Positions 1 through 5,569 of a DNA stretch of 8,010 nucleotides are shown in pieces (position 1 is the first letter of the stretch; each line of letters opens with the position of its first letter). The position numbers and the translations under genes were made by a program. Below the pieces are notes generated by a model. That model searched no databases. It was not told where the DNA came from and saw only the letters and a program-made list of their open reading frames with translations. The DNA is from an uncultured Spirochaetia bacterium (GTDB lineage Bacteria > Spirochaetota > UBA4802 > JAGODF01): positions 1 to 8,010 of the forward strand of contig CALCJG010000097.1 of the NCBI GenBank assembly GCA_937967705.1. Direction: 5' to 3'.

Positions 1-7
1 AAAGTCC

Positions 8-34
8 TAAAAGAGTGCCGGAATTAGCCGATAA
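8..34 (+). promoter_or_regulatory. sigma-28 (FliA) promoter of the flgN-flgK-flgL operon
   Basis: TAAA lies at 8-11 and GCCGATAA at 27-34, separated by exactly 15 nt. This equals the core of the established flagellar sigma-28 consensus (TAAA-N15-GCCGATAA) with no mismatch in the -10 octamer. Transcription should start near position 41, giving a leader of about 40 nt before flgN. It places the junction proteins in the late flagellar class. No competing sigma-70 promoter with both elements is visible, though sequence upstream of base 1 is missing. Confidence 0.9.
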
Positions 35-48
35 TTATAACTGAGAAA

Positions 49-80
49 AAGCAGGATGCTTAATGATCCCAGGGAGGGGA
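49..80 (+). promoter_or_regulatory. Two GGA-loop hairpins in the flgN leader, candidate CsrA binding sites
   Basis: Hairpin 1 has stem AAGCA (49-53) with TGCTT (57-61), placing GGA (54-56) in the loop. Hairpin 2 has stem TCCC (67-70) with GGGA (77-80) and the hexaloop AGGGAG (71-76), which holds GGA at 73-75 and overlaps the Shine-Dalgarno sequence. CsrA dimers are known to bind GGA in small hairpin loops (ANGGA core) and often bridge two sites, one at the ribosome binding site. The two GGAs start 19 nt apart, within the known bridging range. That CsrA binds here is inference; csrA itself lies about 4.4 kb downstream. Confidence 0.5.
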
Positions 81-82
81 CT

Positions 83-589
83 ATGATTAATCCCGTTGTA
101 GAAATAGAACGCATACTGAAGAAGCAGATAGATCTCTATACGCGCCTTTCCGCCCTCGAGGAGGAGAAGAGCGATGCCATCCTGGCCCGGGACGGGAAGA
201 AGCTGGAAAGGCTGTCCCGGGAACAGGAAGAGATACTGGAGAACGTCTCCCATCTGGAGACGGCGCGGCAGACGCAGATTGAAAACTACCGTGTCATGAA
301 CCGCCTGGATGACCTTCCGAGAGAAATAACCCTGAAAGACGTAGTGCAGTCGATGAACGAGGATTCGAGCCAGAGGCTCCTTTCTCTGGGCATCGATCTG
401 AAACGAATACTCATGCGTCTTGCGGGGCTCAATGAAACCAATGAAAAGCTCATGCGGGACAACATGGAGTTTTTTGATATGCTCCTTTCCGGCTTGAGGA
501 GCACCGTCTCTCTGAGGACGGGATACAGCAGTAGGGGTGTGGAGGAGGCCAAGGTGGCCAATCCCATGATCTTCAATAAAATGGCTTAG
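83..589 (+). CDS. flgN: FlgN-family flagellar export chaperone
   Basis: The 168-residue protein is highly charged and almost entirely helical. Heptad-like leucine and charged runs cover about residues 5-60, and a second helical half contains NETNEKLMRDN followed by FFDMLL, as in FlgN proteins. FlgN is a cytosolic type III export chaperone that keeps FlgK and FlgL unpolymerised and delivers them to the flagellar export gate, which fits its position directly before both clients. Start choice: ATG 83 has GGAGG at 73-77 with 5 nt spacing, whereas the in-frame ATG at 56 lies inside a predicted leader hairpin and has only a poor ribosome binding site. Primary sequence in this family is poorly conserved, so the call rests on length, helical pattern and context. 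The stop is 10 nt before flgK. Confidence 0.8.
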   Translation: MINPVVEIERILKKQIDLYTRLSALEEEKSDAILARDGKKLERLSREQEEILENVSHLETARQTQIENYRVMNRLDDLPREITLKDVVQSMNEDSSQRLLSLGIDLKRILMRLAGLNETNEKLMRDNMEFFDMLLSGLRSTVSLRTGYSSRGVEEAKVANPMIFNKMA

Positions 590-599
590 GGGTGGCGAT

Positions 600-2504
600 A
601 TGAACTCAACGTTTATGGGAATCGAGATCGGCAAGAAGGGGCTTATGGCCCATCAGCAGGCGCTTCACGTCGTGGGGCACAATATCTCCAATGCCGAAAA
701 CAAGGAGTATTCCCGTCAGCGGGCGATTATCAGCTCCGCCGATCCCCTCTATGTCCCGGCGCTCAACCGCTCCAATACGCCGGGCAACATAGGGCAGGGG
801 GCCGCCGTGGCCACCGTAGAGAGGATTCGCAACGAGTTCATCGATGACCGAATCGCCACGGAAAAGGATGTCATGGGTTACTGGAAGACCAAGAACGATT
901 TCATCTATCAGATTGAGATGGTCTACAATGAGCCTTCGGACCGCTCCCTGAGGACCAGGCTGGACGAACTCTGGAGGGCTTGGGAGGAACTCTCCAAATA
1001 CCCCGAGGAGCGTTCCACCAGGGAGGTGGTGAAGGAGAAAGCCGTCAACCTCACCAACGATGTCCGTCAGCTCTATCGTCAGCTCTACGATCTGCAGCAG
1101 GATGCCAACCGCCAGGTCTTCCACCGGGTCAATCAGATCAACCTCTACGCCAGGGACATCAGGGATCTGAATGAGCGGATCATGAAATCGGAGGCCCTGG
1201 GGGACAGCCCCAACGATCTGAAGGACCGCCGGGACGCCCTCATTGAGAAGCTCTCGGAACTCGTCAACGTGTCCGTGGGGCGCTCGGACAAGAATGAGCT
1301 GATCGTCTACATCAGCGGGGAAAACCTGGTGCAGGGCGAGATTTTCCGGCCCCTGGAGGCCAAGATGAATCCCGAGAACAAGGGATATTACAGCGTGGTC
1401 TGGAAGGATACCGGGACCCATGTGACCCTCAAGGGCGGAGAGCTCACAGGGCTCCTTGAGGTGCGGGACAAGATTCTGAGGGACAACATCAACGACATGA
1501 ACGCCTTCGCGATCAACCTGAGCGATCTGACCAACGAGGTGCACCGGGACGGTTTCGGCAAGAGGGGCGAGACGAACGTCAACTTCTTCAAACACGTCAT
1601 GATCAGCGACAATGTGGAGGGAAATCACGACCTGAACAACGACGGGTATGCCGATGTGACCGCGGGTTACAAGGTTTCGGGCAACAACAAGGTGGACGCC
1701 TCCGCCGCCATCGGAATAAAGGGAACCCTGACCCTGGTTACCAACGACGAGCGGGAGATGGAGGTCAACGTCACCTACGCTCCCAGCGACACGGTGCTTA
1801 CGGTCATCAAGAAGATCAACGACACCAAGTCGGGGGTCGTGGCCTACATCAATCACAACGGACAGCTGGCGCTCAAGGCCACCATATCAAAGGACAATGA
1901 CAACAAGAACTTCATGATACGGCACCTGGAGGACGACGGGCAGTTTCTCTCGGGGCTGACGGGGATACTCAAGCAGAGCGGACCCCAGGGGGCCTTCGAT
2001 TACCACAGGGTGAACGACATCGTAAAATTTCTTCCGGACCGGGAACATGTGACGATCACCCCGCAGTACAATCCCGCATCGTACATAACGGTTTCGGAGG
2101 AGGTGATGGGGGATGCCGACAAGATCGCCGCCGCCCAGGGCAAGGATATCGGCGGAACCGGGGATTTCAACAAGAGTAACGGGATAGGGGACGGGTCGAA
2201 CGCCCTGCGGCTGGCCCATCTTCGTCACAAGAACGCGATGATCGACTCCAACACCACCTTCAACGAGTACTACAACGCCCTGATAGCCCGGGTCGGGACG
2301 CAGGGCGAGGAGGCCAAGGACCGGATCAGGAATCAGGAGACCCTCCTGAAGAATTTGACCAATCTTCGGGAATCCGTATCGGGGATCAACCTGGATGAGG
2401 AGATGGCCAACATGGTAAGCTTCCAGCACGGATACAATGCATCGGCGCGGGTGGTTTCCATGGTGGACAAGATGCTCGAAACCATAATAAGGCTGGGGGT
2501 ATAA
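600..2504 (+). CDS. flgK: Flagellar hook-associated protein FlgK (HAP1)
   Basis: FlgK forms the first junction ring between hook and filament; in spirochaetes this structure lies in the periplasm. Residues 2-45 carry the rod/hook N-terminal signature (STFMGIEIGKKGLMAHQQAL, then HNISNAENKEYSRQR). The C-terminus (about 590-634) is the matching coiled-coil half, with NLDEEMANMVSFQHGYNASA followed by a VDKMLETIIRLGV ending. At 634 residues it is longer than the roughly 510-550 of Bacillus or E. coli; the extra length lies in the variable exposed middle. That middle includes a calcium-loop-like DLNNDGYAD (344-352) and a flagellin hook IN-type segment (about 373-425). ATG 600 follows AGGGGTGG at a usable distance. 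The gene is cotranscribed with flgN (10 nt gap) and flgL (3 nt gap). Confidence 0.97.
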   Translation: MNSTFMGIEIGKKGLMAHQQALHVVGHNISNAENKEYSRQRAIISSADPLYVPALNRSNTPGNIGQGAAVATVERIRNEFIDDRIATEKDVMGYWKTKNDFIYQIEMVYNEPSDRSLRTRLDELWRAWEELSKYPEERSTREVVKEKAVNLTNDVRQLYRQLYDLQQDANRQVFHRVNQINLYARDIRDLNERIMKSEALGDSPNDLKDRRDALIEKLSELVNVSVGRSDKNELIVYISGENLVQGEIFRPLEAKMNPENKGYYSVVWKDTGTHVTLKGGELTGLLEVRDKILRDNINDMNAFAINLSDLTNEVHRDGFGKRGETNVNFFKHVMISDNVEGNHDLNNDGYADVTAGYKVSGNNKVDASAAIGIKGTLTLVTNDEREMEVNVTYAPSDTVLTVIKKINDTKSGVVAYINHNGQLALKATISKDNDNKNFMIRHLEDDGQFLSGLTGILKQSGPQGAFDYHRVNDIVKFLPDREHVTITPQYNPASYITVSEEVMGDADKIAAAQGKDIGGTGDFNKSNGIGDGSNALRLAHLRHKNAMIDSNTTFNEYYNALIARVGTQGEEAKDRIRNQETLLKNLTNLRESVSGINLDEEMANMVSFQHGYNASARVVSMVDKMLETIIRLGV

Positions 2505-2507
2505 GCC
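2491..2507 (+). promoter_or_regulatory. Small hairpin holding the flgL ribosome binding site at the flgK stop
   Basis: GGCT (2491-2494) can pair with AGCC (2504-2507). The G-run serving as flgL Shine-Dalgarno (2495-2499) sits in the loop, and flgK's TAA stop (2502-2504) reaches into the 3' arm. Ribosomes finishing flgK would melt the stem, consistent with translational coupling of flgK to flgL. The stem is only 4 bp, so this may be chance. Confidence 0.3.
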
Positions 2508-3770
2508 ATGCAACGTGTGACCAATCAGATGATCAATAACACCATGATATACAATCTCAACCGGCATCAGTCGGATATGAACGATATTCAGGAGAGCCTG
2601 GCCACGGGCAAGAATGTACGGCTCCCCCGGGACAACCCCATCGCCACGACCAATCAGATGCTCTACCGGACGCGGCTTACGGAGATCGACCAGTATCTTA
2701 AGAACGCCGATGAGAGCAAGTCGCGCCTCGATGAGATGGATGTGGCGCTTCAGTCCGTAACGCGAATCTTCCAGCGTCTCAGAGTCCTGGCGGTGCAGGG
2801 GGCTCATGGCATATACACCTCTTTCGAGCGGAAGGAGGCGGCCGCCACGGAAATCAACCAGCTTCTCGAAGAGCTAGTGACCATCGCCAACACGCGAAGC
2901 GCCACGGGGAAACCCATTTTCGGCGGTCATCATACGGGCACGGAGGACAATCCCAATCCCTTCGTTGCCATTTACCAGACGCTGACGGCGGGCAACCAGG
3001 GCGACGCGATGATCGGCGTGGAGTACCGGGGCAACATCGGCAAGGTGATGCGCGAAGTGGCCAAGGGAGAATACCTCGACGTGAACATACCGGGGAATGA
3101 GGTCTTCTGGGCGACCAACCAGATCATCACATCCAATAAGGACCGGGGCGAATACGTCGTCGAGACCAACCAGAAGATCAAGATAGACGGCAAGGAGATC
3201 AACATCTCCGCGGGCGACCGTTTGGAAGATATCATAGAGAAGATCAACAACGCCGGGCTGCGTCTCAAGGCGGCCAAGGGTATGAAGGACAATATCCGGC
3301 TGGAGACCTCCGCACCTCATCAGATATGGCTGGAAGACATGGGAAGCGGGACGGTTCTTAAAGACCTGGGGCTCATCAACCCGGATTATCCCGAGCCCCC
3401 CAACAACCTGGACCCCACCGTAACCGTGGACGGCATGTCCATCTTCGAGATGGTCATTCAGCTGCGGGACGACCTGGTTCGCGGCGATCAGGAGGTCGTC
3501 GGAGGCAAAGACCTGGGACTTCTGGACATGGCACTGGACAACGTGCTGAGACACATCTCCGCCGTGGGGGCCAAGGAAAACCGTATCGAGGAGTTGAGCA
3601 AGCGGGGCGAGTTTGAGAAGACCAATGTGATGGAGCTGATCTCGAAGAGCGAGGGGATCGATTACGCCGAGACGATAATGAATTTCAAATGGCTGGAGAG
3701 CGTTCATCAGTATGCGCTGTCCGTGGGGGCCAAGACCATAAAAGCCACCCTGATGGATTTCCTCAGATAG
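2508..3770 (+). CDS. flgL: Flagellar hook-associated protein FlgL (HAP3)
   Basis: FlgL is the second junction ring, joining FlgK to the flagellin filament. The N-terminus (residues 2-45, QRVTNQMINNTMIYNLNRHQ, then SLATGKNVRLPRDNP) is the flagellin-like N-D0/D1 signature typical of FlgL. The C-terminus has the partner helix with DYAETIMNFKWLESVHQYAL followed by GAKTIKATLMDFLR. At 420 residues it exceeds the roughly 300-320 of Bacillus and E. coli. The extra middle contains a flagellin hook IN-type segment (about 218-265, with KIKIDGKEINIS and EDIIEKINNAG). ATG 2508 begins 3 nt after the flgK stop, with a G-rich ribosome binding site inside the end of flgK. It is the last gene of the operon and is followed by two terminators. 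Confidence 0.97.
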   Translation: MQRVTNQMINNTMIYNLNRHQSDMNDIQESLATGKNVRLPRDNPIATTNQMLYRTRLTEIDQYLKNADESKSRLDEMDVALQSVTRIFQRLRVLAVQGAHGIYTSFERKEAAATEINQLLEELVTIANTRSATGKPIFGGHHTGTEDNPNPFVAIYQTLTAGNQGDAMIGVEYRGNIGKVMREVAKGEYLDVNIPGNEVFWATNQIITSNKDRGEYVVETNQKIKIDGKEINISAGDRLEDIIEKINNAGLRLKAAKGMKDNIRLETSAPHQIWLEDMGSGTVLKDLGLINPDYPEPPNNLDPTVTVDGMSIFEMVIQLRDDLVRGDQEVVGGKDLGLLDMALDNVLRHISAVGAKENRIEELSKRGEFEKTNVMELISKSEGIDYAETIMNFKWLESVHQYALSVGAKTIKATLMDFLR

Positions 3771-3792
3771 GAATAGGATGGAAATGCCGTGG

Positions 3793-3837
3793 AAAGGGCC
3801 TGTTGATACCCGATGAGGGATCAGGGGCCCTTTATTA
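3793..3837 (+). terminator. Intrinsic terminator 1 after flgL
   Basis: The outer stem AAAGGGCC (3793-3800) pairs with GGCCCTTT (3826-3833). The inner stem TGAT-CCC (3804-3811, one bulged A) pairs with GGGATCA (3817-3823), closing on a 5-nt loop. The T-tract is weak (TTTATTA). It lies 22 nt after the flgL stop. Confidence 0.7.
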
Positions 3838-3847
3838 TGGCCCCGAG

Positions 3848-3879
3848 GGGAAGCAGGATAAAAAAGTGTTTCCCTTTTT
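3848..3879 (+). terminator. Intrinsic terminator 2 after flgL
   Basis: GGGAAGCA (3848-3855) pairs with TGTTTCCC (3867-3874), an 8-bp stem with one G-U pair and an 11-nt A-rich loop, followed by TTTTT (3875-3879). Together with terminator 1 it separates the flgNKL transcript from fliW-csrA. The 235-nt flgL-fliW gap holds no convincing gene. Confidence 0.65.
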
Positions 3880-3951
3880 CGGTCCCTGTCGTAGAGTGGA
3901 TGGAGGGTCCGGGTTAAGGGGCCTTCTGCTATGGTTGCGTCGAACCTCACG

Positions 3952-3979
3952 TTAACACCGCTTTTCGCGGGATTATTAC
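3952..3979 (+). promoter_or_regulatory. Candidate sigma-70-type promoter for fliW-csrA
   Basis: TTAACA (3952-3957, one mismatch to TTGACA) and TATTAC (3974-3979, two mismatches to TATAAT) are 16 bp apart. They lie downstream of both terminators and about 27 nt before the fliW start. Position and the need for a promoter after the terminators support it; the match itself is moderate. Confidence 0.35.
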
Positions 3980-3992
3980 TTTCTCATTGCAT

Positions 3993-3998
3993 AAGGAG
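3993..3998 (+). promoter_or_regulatory. Ribosome binding site fixing the fliW TTG start
   Basis: AAGGAG at 3993-3998 lies 7 nt before TTG 4006. The in-frame ATG at 3931 lies upstream of this site and of the likely promoter, and would add 25 residues with no FliW resemblance. Confidence 0.8.
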
Positions 3999-4005
3999 CT
4001 GCGAA

Positions 4006-4464
4006 TTGGGAATCGTGATTAAAACAAAGCCCTTCGGGGACAGAGAAGTGGATGAGAGACAGGTCGTGGATTTTCCCGACGGGATTCTCGGTTTCGAGGA
4101 TTCAAAAAAATTCGTGATCATGGATTCCGCCGACAACTCCCCTTTTAAATGGCTTCAGTCTCTGGATGAAAAGGATCTAGCCTTCGTCATCATCCAGCCC
4201 ATCGATTTCATGGGGGAGTACGAACTGGTGATCTCATCCACGGACATGGAGGCGGTCGGAGCGGCCGACCCGGAAGAGCTCCTGGTTTTCGCAATTGTAA
4301 CCATCCCCGCCAATCCTTCCGATATGACGGCCAACCTTCAGGGGCCCGTCATCGTCAATCCCGAGAAGAGGACCGGGCGGCAGGCCATCTCCCTGAGTGA
4401 AAAGTACACCGTGCGGCACCGGATCATCGACGAGATAAAAAAACGATCCGCCAAAAAAGGATGA
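4006..4464 (+). CDS. fliW: Flagellar assembly factor FliW (CsrA antagonist)
   Basis: The 152-residue protein has the family landmarks in order: [10 protein letters not shown] (about 22-31), [20 protein letters not shown] (about 46-65), [19 protein letters not shown] (about 104-122) and the closing RTGRQAI. FliW binds flagellin and, when free of it, binds CsrA and relieves CsrA repression, as shown in Bacillus subtilis and Campylobacter. Adjacency to csrA (10 nt gap) is typical of this pair. The start is TTG 4006, read as Met, chosen for the AAGGAG 7 nt upstream and for family length; GTG 4015 is a weaker alternative. A TTG start may hold its level down. Confidence 0.93.
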   Translation: MGIVIKTKPFGDREVDERQVVDFPDGILGFEDSKKFVIMDSADNSPFKWLQSLDEKDLAFVIIQPIDFMGEYELVISSTDMEAVGAADPEELLVFAIVTIPANPSDMTANLQGPVIVNPEKRTGRQAISLSEKYTVRHRIIDEIKKRSAKKG

Positions 4465-4474
4465 GGGGCAGGCC

Positions 4475-4759
4475 ATGTTGGTATTAGCCAGAAGGGTCAA
4501 TGAAAGCATCATGATCGGCGATGAGATCGAGGTCGTGATCATCGACATCAAGGGCGATCAGGTCAAACTCGGGATCAAGGCGCCCAAGCGGATAACCGTT
4601 CACCGAAAGGAAATCTACGAGGAAATCCAGGAGGAAAACATCGCCGCTGTCAGCTCCGAGTTCAAACCGGAGATGCTCAGGGAGCTGTCGGACTTCTTCG
4701 ATAAGGACAGGAAAAATCCGGCAGACCCGAAAAAGAATGAAAAGGACAAGAAGGATTGA
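4475..4759 (+). CDS. csrA: Carbon storage regulator CsrA, long C-terminal tail
   Basis: CsrA is a dimeric RNA-binding protein that represses translation by binding GGA motifs near ribosome binding sites. The first 50 residues match the family ([20 protein letters not shown], then QVKLGIKAP and [10 protein letters not shown]), with the RNA-contact positions L4, R6, R7 and R44 present. N55, a position implicated in FliW control of Bacillus CsrA, is also Asn here. The protein has 94 residues against about 61 in E. coli and 74 in Bacillus. The extra part is a short amphipathic segment (about 63-77) and a Lys/Asp-rich, probably disordered end. GAGGGG at 4463-4468, overlapping the fliW stop, serves ATG 4475. 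It probably shares fliW's transcript. Confidence 0.97.
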   Translation: MLVLARRVNESIMIGDEIEVVIIDIKGDQVKLGIKAPKRITVHRKEIYEEIQEENIAAVSSEFKPEMLRELSDFFDKDRKNPADPKKNEKDKKD

Positions 4760-4762
4760 TGC

Positions 4763-5434
4763 ATGGCGGGAATATTCTCCATACCCTATTTTAAGCTGCT
4801 GCTGGCCGTCTTCGGAATCGTTTTCGTGCTCCGGGAATATTTTTCCTTCCGCCGCACCCTGGTGCTGAAATACATATTTACACCGCTGATAACGATGAGC
4901 GTGATTCTCTTCGTGCTCCTATCAATCAAAATGCGGGGATTGGAGTCTTACTCCTTCCTCATTCTCCTGGGTCTGATGCTCTCCCTGGTGGGGGATACCA
5001 TTCTGATGATCGAAGAGGTGAGCAAGTTCTTTAACGGTCTCCTCTTCTTCCTGATGGCGCACATCAGCTACATCTGTGCCTTTTCGCTGAATTACAGCTT
5101 CCAGCCCTGGAATGCCGGTATCGGACTGGTCCTGCTGCTGATCATTGCCGCCGGTTTCGGCCGCTTTCGGGGGAAGCTCCATAAGTACAAGATCCCTGTT
5201 CTGATGTACATGCTCATGATCTCGCTCATGCTCTTCCTTGCCTTCGGGAGCCTGAACGGCGGGGTCAATCCCCGGTCTCTGCTTACCGTTGTGGGTGCCG
5301 TTACCTTTACCCTCTCAGACATCGTGCTGGCCGTGAACGCCTTTATCTTCCCCATACCCAAGAGCACGGTCATAACCTGGGCCCTCTACGCGCCGGCACA
5401 GCTGCTCATCGCGATGACCTGCTTTTTCGTCTGA
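4763..5434 (+). CDS. YhhN/TMEM86-family membrane protein, putative lysoplasmalogenase
   Basis: The 223-residue protein is nearly all membrane-embedded, with about eight hydrophobic segments (roughly residues 5-25, 36-56, 62-83, 89-108, 116-133, 143-163, 171-195 and 202-223). Family-type polar residues sit inside helices: SLVGD (74-78), AH..Y (99-103), VGAVTF..SD..LA (177-190) and YAPAQ (209-213). Characterised members hydrolyse the vinyl-ether bond of lysoplasmalogens; activity here is inferred. The ATG lies 3 nt after the csrA stop, with AAGGA (4751-4755) inside csrA's last codons, so it is probably cotranscribed with fliW-csrA. No terminator is visible after it, so some transcription may reach prfC. 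The family call is fairly firm and the substrate is not. Confidence 0.8.
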   Translation: MAGIFSIPYFKLLLAVFGIVFVLREYFSFRRTLVLKYIFTPLITMSVILFVLLSIKMRGLESYSFLILLGLMLSLVGDTILMIEEVSKFFNGLLFFLMAHISYICAFSLNYSFQPWNAGIGLVLLLIIAAGFGRFRGKLHKYKIPVLMYMLMISLMLFLAFGSLNGGVNPRSLLTVVGAVTFTLSDIVLAVNAFIFPIPKSTVITWALYAPAQLLIAMTCFFV

Positions 5435-5460
5435 ACCGCATCTGCTTCATCACTTTCCCC

Positions 5461-5489
5461 TTGACAAAAACACCGTGCGGTGGACATTG
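5461..5489 (+). promoter_or_regulatory. Possible sigma-70-type promoter before prfC, with a palindrome in the spacer
   Basis: A perfect TTGACA (5461-5466) is followed 17 bp later by GACATT (5484-5489), a poor -10 (3 of 6). The spacer and first bases contain the inverted repeat CACCGTGCGGTG (5471-5482), which could be an operator or chance. If used, transcription starts near 5496, downstream of the GTG at 5480. Confidence 0.35.
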
Positions 5490-5569
5490 GTTCGCTGTTA
5501 AAGAAGCGGGGTGATGAGCCGAAGCCGCTTCGACAGCACCGCCGTATCAAACCCATCGAGACGGGTACT

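Noticed and set aside
56..82. Upstream ATG start of flgN
   Set aside because: ATG 83 has a far better Shine-Dalgarno sequence, and ATG 56 would leave a leader of only about 15 nt inside a predicted hairpin.
606..1856. Long open frames on the minus strand opposite flgK, flgL and prfC (for example 606-1856, 1887-2807, 2874-3950, 5588-6610)
   Set aside because: They lie antisense to clearly conserved genes, have low-complexity His/Val/Leu/Gly-rich translations without domains, and arise from GC-biased third positions of the real genes.
3689..3955. Plus-strand frame across the end of flgL into the spacer
   Set aside because: It overlaps flgL out of frame, runs through both terminators, and has no ribosome binding site or recognisable motif.
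3989..4002. Possible CsrA hairpin at the fliW ribosome binding site (GCA/TGC around AAGGA)
   Set aside because: The stem is only 3 bp with an 8-nt loop, and any AAGGAG Shine-Dalgarno sequence contains ANGGA by chance; too weak to claim.
3931..4005. Upstream ATG extension of fliW
   Set aside because: The extra 25 residues do not match FliW, and the AAGGAG and likely promoter lie downstream of that ATG.
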